Part shown: positions 52,485 to 62,400 of the stretch, piece by piece
Position numbering within the stretch: position 1 is the first letter of the stretch
Layout: every line of letters starts with the position of its first letter
Source of the DNA: Streptomyces albicerus
GTDB taxonomy: Bacteria; Actinomycetota; Actinomycetes; Streptomycetales; Streptomycetaceae
Direction of reading: 5' to 3'
Assembly (NCBI RefSeq): GCF_008905045.1
Contig: NZ_VWMY01000008.1
Span: 1 to 64,000, forward strand
DNA length: 64,000 bases
Program-made: the position numbers and the translations under genes
The notes under the pieces: model-generated
The model's database searches: none
The model's input: only the letters and a program-made list of their open reading frames with translations
Told to the model about the DNA's origin: nothing

Positions 52485-53711
52485 TCAACGCCGACACTGG
52501 GTCCAGCCCTCGAGCTTCGTGAACGCCGCCGCGAAGGCGGGGAGCACCGGCCGGAAGTCCGGGGCGAGCGGGGTCAGCCCGTCCGTATGGGGCCCGCCGG
52601 GCACCGCGATGGTCCGGTGCAGCCGGGTACGGTCCGCATCTGCGACGAGTCGGGTGTACGCCGCGGCGTAGCGGGACGGCGGGGTGAGGGCGTCGAGGCT
52701 GCCCTGGACGCTGATCAGCGGCCGGGTCAGCCGGCCGGTCAGGGAGATCCGGGCGATGGCGCGGTGCACGCTGCGGGGGCGGGCGGACAGGTCGTACGCG
52801 GAGTCCTCACCGGTGTAGGCCGGGTCGAGTTCGGTGCGGACCTGGTGCAGCAGGGGCGTCCACAGGCTGCGGAAGCTGAAGGCCCAGGCGGGCTCGGAGC
52901 CGGCCGGATAACCGGCGGTCAGCAGGGCCGTGTGGGCGGCCGGGTCGCCGTCGGCGTAGGCCGGATAGGCGCGCAGGGCGGGCGGCAGGGTGGTGAGCAG
53001 GCTGGTGTCCGGGGTGAAGATCAGCGCGTTCCAGTCCACCCCGCCGGTGTACAGCTCCGGGTGGTGCTCCAGCTGCCACCGCACGAGGTATCCGCCGACG
53101 GACAGTCCGGCGGCGTAGGTGCGGGTGGGGGCGTGCCCGTAGTGGCCGGTGAGGGTAGCTCTGGCGGCGCGGGTGAGCTGGGTGACGCGCCGGTGCCATT
53201 CCGCGATCGAGGCGCCGGGGCGCTGGCCGGGCGTGGCCGGGGCCGCTCCCGTGCTGCCCTTGTCCGTGGCGGCGTAGGCGTAGCCCTTGGCGAGCACCTG
53301 GTCGGCGATGATCGGGTCGTTGGCGTACTGCTCGCGGGTGCCGGGCGGTCCGGCGACGACGAGGCCGCCGTTCCAGTCGCGCGGCAACCGCAGCACGAAC
53401 TGGGCGTCGTGCTGCCAGCCGTGGTTGGTGTTGGTGGTGGACGTGTCGGGGAAGTAGCCGTCCACCTGCACACCGGGCACCCCGGACGGGGTCACGGTGC
53501 CGGGGGCGACCAGCCCCGCCCAGTCCGCCGGGTCGGTGTGCCCGCTGCGGGTCGTCCCCGCGGTCGTCAGGTCGTCCAGGCACGAGGTCACCGCGCGTTC
53601 GGCACCGGGCACCCGGACCCCGGGGCAGCCCCCGGTCTGCGCGGCGGCGGGTGCGGCGGGGATGGTCAGGGCGAAGAGCAGGGCGGGGGCGATCAGTCTG
53701 GCTCGGATCAC
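52485..53711 (-). CDS. Secreted alpha/beta-hydrolase (tannase/oligomer-hydrolase-like)
   Basis: A 408-aa exported enzyme. Sec signal (RLIAPALLFALTIPAAPAAA). The fold shows RLPRDWNGGLVVAGPPGTREQY, AYAATDKGSTGAA, nucleophile GLSVGGYLVRW (Ser in G-x-S-x-G) and a His in GGPHTDGL near the end, with Asp in VQGSLDALTPP. It resembles the secreted esterases for polymers such as 3-hydroxybutyrate oligomers or tannin-like esters. GTG 53711 has AAGGAG 7 nt upstream. It lies inside the att-flanked island. Confidence 0.85.
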   Translation of the reverse strand: MIRARLIAPALLFALTIPAAPAAAQTGGCPGVRVPGAERAVTSCLDDLTTAGTTRSGHTDPADWAGLVAPGTVTPSGVPGVQVDGYFPDTSTTNTNHGWQHDAQFVLRLPRDWNGGLVVAGPPGTREQYANDPIIADQVLAKGYAYAATDKGSTGAAPATPGQRPGASIAEWHRRVTQLTRAARATLTGHYGHAPTRTYAAGLSVGGYLVRWQLEHHPELYTGGVDWNALIFTPDTSLLTTLPPALRAYPAYADGDPAAHTALLTAGYPAGSEPAWAFSFRSLWTPLLHQVRTELDPAYTGEDSAYDLSARPRSVHRAIARISLTGRLTRPLISVQGSLDALTPPSRYAAAYTRLVADADRTRLHRTIAVPGGPHTDGLTPLAPDFRPVLPAFAAAFTKLEGWTQCRR

Positions 53712-53899
53712 GGGGAGCTCCTTTGCGGCTGCGTCGGCCTCGTCGGCCGGATGCACACCGCGACCGTAAGAACCCCGCCCCGCCCCTCAGAAGTGCGATC
53801 CGGCCCCCGCCTCCGCAGCCGGAGGTCACGTGCCTTCCGGCACTGCCACCCAGGCCCCCCGCCGCATAAGCTGCCCTCGGCATCCCCGAAGGAGGCGGC

Positions 53900-54970
53900 A
53901 TGTCGCACCCTGTCCCCTGGGTGCCGCCCGTCCTGTACGGCGCGGTCCTCGCGGGCGGCCTGTACTACGCCGCCATCGGCCCCGGCCTCGGCTGGCGCAG
54001 CGCGGCCTTCGCCGCCGTACTCACCGCCCTGGTCCTGTGGGAGCTGCGCCCCCGCACGGGCACGGCCGGGACGCGCGCCGCGGTCGCCGTGCTGGCGGCC
54101 CGGGCGGCGGCATTCGGCGCGGTGGCCGCGCTGGACACCTCGGGGCTGTCGCGGGTGCTGTTCGTGCTGGTGCCGTTCCTGGGCTACTTCGCCTTCGGCC
54201 GCCGGACGGCCATCTGGCTCGGCGCCGGCTGTGTGTGCGCCGTCGCCGTGGCCTTCACCGTGGCCGTCGACTCGTGGTGGACGCGCATCGCGTACATCTC
54301 GGACCTGCTGATGTTCGCCCTCGGCGTCGTCCTGGCGACGACCATGGCGGCCGTCGCGGTCCGGGAGCGGCAGGCGCGGGAGCGGGTGGCGGAGCTGTCC
54401 GCGGCGCGGGAGCGCAACCGGCTGGCCCGGGAGATCCACGACAGCTTGGGCCACCATTTGACGGCGATCGGCGTCCAGCTGGAGACGGCCGAGGCGTTCG
54501 GCGCCCTCGACCCGGAGCGGTCGGCCAAGGCGGTGGCCAACGCGCGCTGGTCCGCCGGCCAGGCGTTGCACGAGGTCCGCTCGTCGGTACGAGCCCTCGG
54601 CGACGGCGACGATGCGGAGTTCGGCGGAGCGCTGGAGGAGCTGGTGGCCCGGCTGGACGGGGACGACCGCCGCGTCACCCTGACGGTCACCGGGACGAAC
54701 CGGCGGCCGCCGCTGGTGCTCTACCGGGCCGCCCAGGAGGCCCTCGCCAACGCCTGTCGCCACGCCCGCGCCTCACGGATAGGGGTCCACGTCTCGTACG
54801 ACGAGCAGGGCGCCCGGCTGCGGGTCGATGACGATGGCCGCGGCTTCGACGGCGCCCCCGAGGGCTTCGGGCTGCGCGGACTGCGCGAGCGGGTGCGGGC
54901 CGCCGGTGGGACGGTCGAGATCGCCACCTCCGCCTCGGGCACCACGTTGGAGGTGGCCGTCCCGTGGTGA
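53900..54970 (+). CDS. Two-component sensor histidine kinase (NarX/DesK-like)
   Basis: A 356-aa kinase. Four to five N-terminal helices, then a linker, then the HisKA_3 box ERNRLAREIHDSLGHHLTAIGVQLE (phospho-His about residue 180) and HATPase motifs (LYRAAQEALANACRHARAS, DDDGRGFDGAPEGFGLRGLRERV). Partner regulator overlaps by 4 nt. Inside the att island. The signal is unknown, probably membrane-associated. Confidence 0.93.
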   Translation: MSHPVPWVPPVLYGAVLAGGLYYAAIGPGLGWRSAAFAAVLTALVLWELRPRTGTAGTRAAVAVLAARAAAFGAVAALDTSGLSRVLFVLVPFLGYFAFGRRTAIWLGAGCVCAVAVAFTVAVDSWWTRIAYISDLLMFALGVVLATTMAAVAVRERQARERVAELSAARERNRLAREIHDSLGHHLTAIGVQLETAEAFGALDPERSAKAVANARWSAGQALHEVRSSVRALGDGDDAEFGGALEELVARLDGDDRRVTLTVTGTNRRPPLVLYRAAQEALANACRHARASRIGVHVSYDEQGARLRVDDDGRGFDGAPEGFGLRGLRERVRAAGGTVEIATSASGTTLEVAVPW

Positions 54971-55575
54971 GGGTGTTCGTGGTCGACGACCAGGACCTGG
55001 TACGCGAGGGCATCGCCGCACTGCTCGGCCTGCAGGACGGTATTGAGGTGGCGGGCACTGCGGGCGATGGGGCCGAGGCTGTCGCGAAGGCCCCGGACGC
55101 CCGGCCCGACGTGATCCTGATGGACGTGCGGATGCCGGAGATGGACGGCGTCGCCGCCACCGAGGCGCTGTACCGCCGGCTCCCCGGCGTAAAGATCCTG
55201 ATGCTGACGACCTTCGACGACGACGAGTACGTCACCCGCGCCCTGCGCGCCGGAGCGGCCGGCTATCTGCTGAAAAACCTCCCCGCCGCCGACCTGGCCC
55301 GCGCCGTACACCTGGCACACGCGGGCGTCGCCCAGCTCGACGCCTCCGTCGCCGCCCGAATCGTCGTCGGACCGCCCTCCCCCGGCCCGCTGACCCCACG
55401 CGAGACGGAGGTGCTGCGGCAGATCGCCGTCGGTGCCTCGAACAAGGAGATCGCCGCCCGGCTCTACCTCAGCGAGGGCACCGTGAAGAACCACATCTCC
55501 CGCATCCTCACCCGCCTCGGCCTGCGCGACCGCACCCAGGCGGCGCTCTATGCCAAGGACAACGGCCTGCTGTAA
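54967..55575 (+). CDS. NarL/LuxR response regulator
   Basis: A 202-aa regulator. The receiver has the acidic pair VVDDQDLV, phosphoacceptor Asp53 in LMDVRMPEMDG, Thr in LTTFDDDEYV and Lys in LLKNLP. The HTH is LTPRETEVLRQIAVGASNKEIAARLYLSEGTVKNHISRI. GTG 54967 overlaps the kinase stop (GTGA); GTG 54964 is an alternative. It likely controls nearby cargo or itself. Confidence 0.94.
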   Translation: MRVFVVDDQDLVREGIAALLGLQDGIEVAGTAGDGAEAVAKAPDARPDVILMDVRMPEMDGVAATEALYRRLPGVKILMLTTFDDDEYVTRALRAGAAGYLLKNLPAADLARAVHLAHAGVAQLDASVAARIVVGPPSPGPLTPRETEVLRQIAVGASNKEIAARLYLSEGTVKNHISRILTRLGLRDRTQAALYAKDNGLL

Positions 55576-55739
55576 GAACGCTTCGCCAGCGCCAGCGCGG
55601 CACGGTGGCGGTGCCGGCTGGGCCAAACCTGAGGCTGCCTCGAACACGGGGACTCCGCACCAGCACCTCTTCGCCGAACCGGACATGCCGGATGTCGCGG
55701 GTCTACCCTCTGTCGCAGGTGCGGCACATACTGTCCGCC

Positions 55740-56465
55740 ATGGCCGTGTCCGTGACTCCAGCGTGGCTCAGGATCGAAGCGTGGCTGAAGGCTCACGCCC
55801 CGCGGACCTTCGCCTCGTTGCCGGGGCCGGCGGAGCCGACAGCCATCGCCGAAGCGGAAAAGGCGCTGGGCATGCGCTTCCCCAGGGCATTGGTGGAGTC
55901 CTTGCTGCGCCACGACGGAACCGACCACGCCACGCTGCTCCCGAGCATATGGATGCTGCATGGGGTGCGCGGCCTGGCCGAGACTTGGCAGCAGCGGATA
56001 CGGATCCATCCCGAGACCGACGACGAGTGGGACCCGGAGCGGGAGTACGGACCGTGGTGGCACCCGCAGTGGATACCGATCGCATGGAACGGATGCGGCG
56101 ATTCGATGGTCATCGATCAACGCGACTGCACCAAGCAGGGGCGGATCGGTGTCGCCTGGCACGACGACGTCAGCCGCTTCGAGCCGGTGGCCTGGATGGC
56201 GTCTTTGCCCGCGCTCCTGGCCTCCGTCGCGATCGGCCTGGAAGAAGGGGAAGGGATCGGCGGCTACACGTCACGCATCACGGACGAAGGCGAACTGGAG
56301 TGGCGGCAGGGGGATGAGGAGGATGAGGAGGATGCGCCGAAGCGGTACGGCAAGTTCGGCAGACTGATCGACGAGGAACTGACTACCGCCGACGGCATCC
56401 CCCCATCAACAAGGAGCGTGCAGCTCAGCCCTCGTGGTGATGGCGCCGTGGCGAGTGGTTGCTGA
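55740..56465 (+). CDS. SMI1/KNR4-family protein
   Basis: A 241-aa protein with the SMI1/KNR4 (SUKH) fold: LPGPAEPTAIAEAEKALGMRFPRALVESLLRHDGTD, then WIPIAWNGCGDSMVIDQRD and a C-terminal stretch ending in an acidic repeat DEEDEEDA. SUKH proteins often are immunity proteins of polymorphic toxins. No toxin is seen beside it. It is the last gene before the second att copy. Confidence 0.85.
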   Translation: MAVSVTPAWLRIEAWLKAHAPRTFASLPGPAEPTAIAEAEKALGMRFPRALVESLLRHDGTDHATLLPSIWMLHGVRGLAETWQQRIRIHPETDDEWDPEREYGPWWHPQWIPIAWNGCGDSMVIDQRDCTKQGRIGVAWHDDVSRFEPVAWMASLPALLASVAIGLEEGEGIGGYTSRITDEGELEWRQGDEEDEEDAPKRYGKFGRLIDEELTTADGIPPSTRSVQLSPRGDGAVASGC

Positions 56466-56689
56466 GTGCACACGCAAGGTCGTCCGTACGGCTTCCGCCG
56501 ACGTGTCATCTGGGACAGCTCCTCGCGGGCCCGATGGTGCCGCCGAACGACACAAGCCGAGGCCGTGCCCAATCCGTGCCCGTAAGAGCGGACAACCACG
56601 GTCAACAGCGGTGCGATCAGGCCCGCGCAACGGCATCGACGCGACGAAGCCACGCAGGTCAGCAGCCATGCGATCACGTAAGCGCCGGC
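56466..56689. other. No gene recognised upstream of second att copy
   Basis: 224 bp with no conserved coding or RNA structure. Confidence 0.4.
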
Positions 56690-56733
56690 GCTTCCCAAGC
56701 TGAGAGCGCGAGTTCGATTCTCGTCACCCGCTC
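56690..56733 (+). repeat. attR-like direct repeat (tRNA-Gly 3' half, second copy)
   Basis: Identical to 51419-51462 over 44 bp. The acceptor 5' half is missing, so this is not a tRNA gene. A weaker terminator copy follows (AGCCCCAGG-N7-CCTGGGGCT, 56741-56765), and the sequence CGAAGATTGGGCAC at 56812 is shared with 51543. Confidence 0.88.
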
Positions 56734-57012
56734 TTCTTGAAGCCCCAGGTCAGCAGCCTGGGGCTCGTTCTTTTACCGCTGCTTCTCTTGCCTTTCCGCA
56801 CCACTACGCACCCGAAGATTGGGCACACGGAGGGCACGAGGGCTTGACAGAGGCCACACGCGCACGAGTCATCATGCCGCAGTGCAACGCTGACCTGCGG
56901 TTCCACGCGGCGCATGGTGAGATTCGAGTAGGGAAGCTCTCAGCCTGCCGTTCCCCGAAGAACGCTGTTGGGGATTCGACGCACAGCGCAACCCGCAAGC
57001 CTTTGGGGCCGA

Positions 57013-57369
57013 CTATGCTGCCGCGTCGCCCTGATCGCCGCTCGCCGGCATACGCACTGTGTGGTCCCCGAAATCGGCAACCAAGTCCAGTCGGCCGCCG
57101 AGTGCCTCGACATAGCGCGCGACGACATCGAGAGCAGCGACCTCGCCGTGCTCAATCTGGGACACGCGGGCGATACTCACCCCCATGCGAGCCGCCACGT
57201 CCTTCTGGGCCAGCCCGTACTGCTTACGCGCCTCAGCTAGTTGATGCCCACGGGCCTCCGCCAGAAGGCGGCGCGCTCCGGCTTCCACCTCGGCAGGATC
57301 CACTCCGGCCGAGTACAGCTCCTGCTCCAGGGTCTCCCAGTCCTGCGGGTCCTTCTTGGGCATGCTCAC
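57013..57369 (-). CDS. XRE-family antitoxin (HigA-like), intact copy 2
   Basis: A 118-aa protein. N-terminal half (QDWETLEQELYSAGVDPAEVEAGARRLLAEARG) leads to the XRE HTH (LAEARKQYGLAQKDVAARMGVSIARVSQIEHGEVAALDVVARYVEALGG). Antitoxins of this order lie downstream of HigB-like toxins. It follows the toxin by 6 nt. Its binding sites are likely within the operon promoter. Confidence 0.85.
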   Translation of the reverse strand: MSMPKKDPQDWETLEQELYSAGVDPAEVEAGARRLLAEARGHQLAEARKQYGLAQKDVAARMGVSIARVSQIEHGEVAALDVVARYVEALGGRLDLVADFGDHTVRMPASGDQGDAAA

Positions 57370-57375
57370 TCCTCC

Positions 57376-57738
57376 TCAATCCTCCGGGGCGCCGGTGTAG
57401 TCGCGGTAGAGCTGCTCAGCCAGAGGAATGTTGCCCCGGTACCAGCGCTCCCAGTTTCCAGCCTTGTCGCCTCCAAGGAGCAGGAGGGCCGAACGTGTCG
57501 GGTCGAAGGCGAAGATGATCCGGATCTCGGACCGACCGCCCGATCCCGGCCTCAGCTCCTTGAGGTGGTGCAGTTCCGATCCCTTGAGCCGGTCCACGAG
57601 GGGGCGCCCCAGAGTGGGACCCGTCTCACGCAGAGCGGCAACAGCCTGGGCTACCTGAGCGGCTGAGCCGAGATCTTCCTTGATCATCCGCCTGAACCAT
57701 TCCGCGTACTCATTGGTGACCTTGATCACCCAGCTCAA
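57376..57738 (-). CDS. HigB/RelE-type mRNA interferase toxin, intact copy 2
   Basis: A 120-aa protein of the Gp49-like/RelE group. VTNEYAEWFRRMIKEDLGSAAQVAQAVAALR, GSELHHLKELRPGSGGRSEIRIIFAFDPTRSALLLLGGDK and WERWYRGNIPLAEQLYRDY carry the fold. TTG 57738 follows GGGAGG at short spacing; GTG 57729 is the alternative. It should cleave ribosome-bound mRNA unless the antitoxin binds it. Confidence 0.82.
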   Translation of the reverse strand: MSWVIKVTNEYAEWFRRMIKEDLGSAAQVAQAVAALRETGPTLGRPLVDRLKGSELHHLKELRPGSGGRSEIRIIFAFDPTRSALLLLGGDKAGNWERWYRGNIPLAEQLYRDYTGAPED

Positions 57739-58558
57739 GACGCCTCCCCTCGACACCAGCACTGCAAGTTTAAGGAGTTCCTTAAATCGCGCAACCGGTG
57801 CCGAGTCTGATCACCTCCGTCAGGACCCCTGTGCCTGAAGCTTCTAACATCCGTCCAGGCCGACGACGCGAGCGCAATCCCGTCCGGACCGCTTCCACGC
57901 GAGTGGCAAGGCCGGGCCGCCGACAATCAGCAGACAGCCTCTCGGACGGACTGGGCGGCGCCCAGGTGGTCCTCCGCGACTCCCCATGACAACACGGCTG
58001 ACAACACAGCCCCGGCTCATCCAGCGCCGGAGGTCGTCGACTGCGCTGAGGGCGGCGCCCGCCCGAGCTCGCGCGTGGCAACGTTACAGAGCCATCGTCC
58101 CGGAGCATCCACTTGTGCGAACTCGGTGATCCCGTCGCACCGCCAGCTTTCATGATGAAGCCGTCGACTCCGGTGGAAGGTCCAGACGACCAGTACATCC
58201 CGCTGGGCGACACCCGTGGGACTCGCGTACGGGCCCACTGCCGCAGTATGGACCGTGCCAGGTGCCACGCATGGCGCCGCCGAAGGCGGACACGTGCGTC
58301 GGCAACACCTGAAGGGGCTGCCTCATGTTCGCGACCGACATGTCTGCCCTCCCCGTGTTGCTGGTGTCGCTCGCGCTGCCCGCAGTCATCGCGCACTTCG
58401 CCCGGGTCCGTCCCCAGCGCAGGGGCCCCGAGAACTGGCGGCCCCGCGTGAAAGGCTGCTGCCGAGGACTACCCGTACCGCGAGGATGAGTTCGTCGCGC
58501 TCGCTGGTCTGCGGACAGCGGACAGCGGACAGCGGACAGCGGACAGCGGATGAGAATG
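57739..58558. other. Gene-poor stretch with 7-bp tandem repeat
   Basis: About 820 bp with no strong gene. A 54-codon frame at 58325-58489 (MFATDMSALPVLLVSLALPAVIAHF) could be a small membrane peptide. GCGGACA is repeated five times plus a partial unit at 58511-58550 just before the convergent 58559 gene's end. Confidence 0.45.
58325..58489 (+). CDS. Possible 54-aa membrane peptide
   Basis: One hydrophobic helix (LPVLLVSLALPAVIAHF) and a basic tail. No clear ribosome site. Could be spurious. Confidence 0.3.
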   Translation: MFATDMSALPVLLVSLALPAVIAHFARVRPQRRGPENWRPRVKGCCRGLPVPRG

Positions 58559-58963
58559 CTACCCCTGGCCCGGCACATTGAAGGTGATCCCGGAGAAGTC
58601 ACGCCCCTGCACGACCGGGCCGCTCTGACTGCCGCCGCTAATGGTGTTGCTGGTGCCCCCGTCTCCGGTACGCAGCGTCTGCGCCTGCTGATGCCACTGC
58701 GTCAAGTTCGCGCGGAACAAGGGATCTTGCTCGGCGCGGCAGCTCAGAGCCTCGCTGAGCGCCCGCGCTCGCTCCACATCATGGGGAGCCACGGACAAGG
58801 AGGTCAGTTCGGCTTCGCCGGTCGCCTGCCCCGGTGATCCGCCAGCTTCTTCTGCCTGATTTCTCCGCACCAACCCGCGCAGCGCCGCCCAGAGTTGGTG
58901 CCCCACCTCACCACCCGCCCCGGTCGCCACCGCCACGAGAAGGCTCGCCGAGATCGGATCCAC
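58559..58963 (-). CDS. Hypothetical protein with ISG...VQGRDFSG motif
   Basis: A 134-aa protein without known domain. DPISASLLVAVATGAGGEVGHQLWAALRGLVRR is a small helical opening (possibly membrane-seeking), then VERARALSEALSCRAEQDPLFRANLTQWHQQA, and the ending NTISGGSQSGPVVQGRDFSG, which is a beta-strand motif also seen in the STAND protein at 62665. GTG 58963 follows GGGGGT. It may be a stand-alone form of the N-terminal adaptor of that protein family. Confidence 0.75.
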   Translation of the reverse strand: MDPISASLLVAVATGAGGEVGHQLWAALRGLVRRNQAEEAGGSPGQATGEAELTSLSVAPHDVERARALSEALSCRAEQDPLFRANLTQWHQQAQTLRTGDGGTSNTISGGSQSGPVVQGRDFSGITFNVPGQG

Positions 58964-59069
58964 GCCTGTACCCCCAGTCGCGCAGCGGAGTCGAACGGGT
59001 CGGAACGCCATCGTCTCAGAATCGCCCACTCAGCGGAGCGGTCTCCGTCGGCCACATCGGGGGGCCGGT

Positions 59070-59108
59070 GTCCGGTACCGAGCCGCGAGTCGGCGATAGG
59101 TACCGGAC
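59070..59108. promoter_or_regulatory. Inverted repeat GTCCGGTACC ... GGTACCGGAC
   Basis: A 10-bp perfect arm pair with 19-nt loop, followed on the plus strand by a T-rich run (GGGTTTTTATATA). It lies between 58559 and the 59118 ORF, both on the minus strand. Terminator or operator. Confidence 0.5.
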
Positions 59109-59117
59109 ATCGGGTTT

Positions 59118-59237
59118 TTATATATTGAAGTTGGTTGGGCCAGAGCCGCTGACGATCACGCATGCAATGCAAGTGAATGTAAGTGCCGCGGCGGCGAGCA
59201 AGTATTTCACGAAGCCTTGTGCCTTTCGGTCTTTCAT
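59118..59237 (-). CDS. Possible 39-aa membrane peptide
   Basis: MKDRKAQGFVKYLLAAAALTFTCIACVIVSG: basic start and one hydrophobic helix, typical of small bacterial membrane peptides. Weak ribosome site. Confidence 0.4.
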   Translation of the reverse strand: MKDRKAQGFVKYLLAAAALTFTCIACVIVSGSGPTNFNI

Positions 59238-59421
59238 GTAGTGCCGGTCAACTTCTGAGGAGTGGGCAAGGCAGGGCTCCAGCCAGGAGTGGCGGCACCA
59301 GTGCCTCCCGAGCGACAACAGTACCGGCTACTGGGCATGTGTCGCACCGATAGCAACACAGTCGAACTTTGCGCCGGTTTACGCGCGTATCCCTGCGCTC
59401 AGGTACGCCGCCCAAAATTGA
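59238..59421. other. Intergenic, no gene recognised
   Basis: 184 bp after the SARP gene with no clear structure. Confidence 0.4.
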
Positions 59422-62400
59422 CTAGGCAGTAACTTCGCCCCGAAGTTCGGCCAGCATCCCTGCGGCACGGGCCTCTTCGGCGGGAGCCCCTATGCGCCTG
59501 CTGATGGCCAGGCTCTCCTCCAGATGAGCCACGGCTTGAGCCGTGCGCCCCGCATCCCGCTCGGCCAGGGCCAGATCGTAGAGCACGTCGCCCTCTTCAC
59601 CCGCCGCGTGAATGGCACGTGTCACTTCAAGTGCGGCGACGTGTTGCCGTAGGGCCTCCTCCGTGCGGCCGACCGCCCGGTACGCCCTGCCTGTTCGCGT
59701 GAGCGCGATGGCCTCTGCACGCCGGTCTCCGACATCTCGCAGCACCGGCAGAACCATGGCGTACAACGCAAGGGCTTCATCGGTCCTGCCGAGCGCGTCC
59801 ATGACCGACGCCAAGTTCATTTGGAGCGTGGCCTTGTCTCTTGGATTTCCCATCTGCTCTGCCACCGCCACCGCCTGACGGTAAGCGACTTCCGCAGCTT
59901 TTGGGCGTCCAGCTTTCTTGTGGACTTCCGCGGTGTTGTTCAGCGCACTATACCTTCCCCGGTCGTACCCTATTGCCGTGAAATCAGCAAGAGCCGAGGT
60001 GAAGCACTTCAATGCCTCTTCGTTCTCAGCCAGGTGAAGGTGAGTTATTCCGAGTAGGTTCCTACAGCGCGCTATCCGGAGTAGATCTCTAGTTTGCACA
60101 AGAAAACTCAGTGAGTCTTTTTGAAGTGATCTGGCGAGCGCGTACTGGCCTGTCTGCCACAGGGAGATAGAGAGTTGATGAATGCACTCGCTCTCCAGTT
60201 CCCGGTCCCGCAGAAACCGCGCGACGTCAAGCGCCGCACGCGCGACCGAGATCGCCTCGCCGTAGCGGGAGCCGTGGGTGTAGACCGCGCAGAGGTCGAG
60301 CAGGGCTCGCGCCCTGGCCACACTGTCACCTGCGACGTCCCAATGGTCTGCGGCGCGCAGCAGCAACGGCCCGGCCGCGGCGAGGTGTCCCTCCATGTCC
60401 AGGAATCCCGCCAACACATGGATAGAAATGGCGAGTTGGCGTTCCGTTCCATGCTTTACAAGCCAGTCCACAGTGTCCAGGAGATTGGCCGACTCGGCGA
60501 TCAGCCACTGTTCTGCCGACTGCGCGTCGACGATTTCCGGACACGATGGAGTGCCGGGATCGCCGGCATCGAGATCCGTGCGCGATCGGAAGGGATAGGC
60601 CAGCCGGTCCGCCTGGTCCGCGGTGCGAACGTAGTGATCCACAAGGCCCTGTGCGGCCCGTCGGACGTCGTCCTCGGAATCGGCGTCATTTGCCTCGACC
60701 AGCGATCTCGCGTAGTCGCGCAGAAGATCATGCATGGTGAAACGGTGTGGAATGGGCTCGGACACGAGATGGTGAGCCATAAGTTCTTCGAGTACGCGTT
60801 CAGCCGTGTCCAAGGAGAATCCTGTGAGCGCAGCGATCGCCCGAGGTCCGAACTCCACCCCCACATGCAGTCCGATACGGCGGAAGGCCAGTTGCTGCTC
60901 GGCGTTCAGCGCGTGGTACGAGACCGCGAAGATACGTGTCAACGTCCTTTCCGCGTCACGCAGTTGGGTCAGATGACCACCACCACCGCCCAGTTGGCGC
61001 AACAGGTCGGACGTGGTCCACGAGGCACGGGCGAGCAACCGGCTCGCAGCGATCTCGATGGCCAGAGGGAGGTGCCCGCAGATCCGGACGATCTCCGCCA
61101 CGTCCGACGGATCGGTGTCGCGCCCTCTCCCCAGCCGCTGCGAGAAGAGCGCGGCCGCGTCCTCTGGTGGCAGCACGTCGAGTGAGACCGGCCGCACTCC
61201 GGGCAGTCCGGGCAGCCGTCGGCGGCTGGTCACGACGACCGCTGTCGGGGAAGCTCCCGGAAGCAGGGGGTGGATCTGGGCGGAGGAAATCGCGTCGTCG
61301 AGGACGACCAGCATGCGGCGGTCACGCGCCACCGAGCGCCATAGTGCAACCAACTCGTCGAGTTCGCTTGGTAGTTCCTTGGTGGCCATGCCGAGCAACC
61401 GCAGCAGTTCGGTGAGCGCCCGGGCCGGGGTCGGCGGTGTCCGGTCGGTGGAGCACCCGCCCAGGTGAAGGAAAACGCGCCCGTCCGGGAAACGGTCTCG
61501 TAGCCGATGCGCCAGATGGACAGCCAAGGCCGTCTTGCCGACACCCCCCATTCCATGGATCGCCTCGATGGTGACGACGTCCGAGGCCCCCCGTCCCTCG
61601 CAGAGCGCCGAGGTGAGCCGCCGCAGTTCATCGCGCCGTCCGGCCCACGGAACATCGCGCGGCAAATTGTCCGGAACTCGACGCATCGGGTTCGGGGTCG
61701 TCTTCTCGGCGGCTCCGGCACTGGGGAGCAGGGCCGCCGCAGGGGCCCCCGCGAGGATTCCCTGGTGGACTCGACGCAGCCCGCGGCCGGCGTCGAGACC
61801 GATGTCACGGACGACACGCTGCCGCGTCCGCTGGAGCAGTCTGGTCGCCTCGGCCGTCCGGTTGCTGCCATACAGGGCGACGGCCAGCCGTTCGGCCAGG
61901 GCCTCGTCGACAGGATGTGCCTCGGCCAAAGGCAGCAGTACGGGAACGGCGTCGGTGAACTTCCCTCCGTCGAGGAGGATCTCGGCTCTGGTCATCGCGG
62001 CCACGAGACTGGTCTCACCGATGGCGGCTCGCACATGCTCGGCCCACGATCCAGTGATCCCGGCCAGCGGTTCACCGTGCCAGAGACTGTCCGCCCGGTC
62101 CAGCAGGCGCAGGGCGGCCTGCTCGTCCCCGCTGTCTCTGAGGGAACGGGCTCGCTCGACGCAGCTCGTGTAGCAGCGCAAGTCCACCCGGTCCGGGTCG
62201 ACTTCCAGGGAGTACGAGTTCGTGCGGCTGACGATCGCGGGAGCGTCGCCGCCCGCGATCCGCAAGGAACCTCGGATCCGTGAGATGTGAGCGTGGAGTG
62301 CTTCCCTGGCCTTGCCGGGCGGATGCTCGTCCCAGATGCGGTGGATCAGAGTGTCCACGCTCACCGTACGGCCCGCGTCCCAGGCGAGGGCAGCGAGCGC

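Noticed and set aside
56690-56733. Second tRNA-Gly
   Set aside because: Only the 3' half is present; the acceptor 5' strand, D-arm and part of the anticodon stem are missing. It is an att-type repeat.
58511-58550. CRISPR-like repeat array
   Set aside because: Units are 7 bp with no spacers. No array with regularly spaced repeats or cas genes was found in the window.
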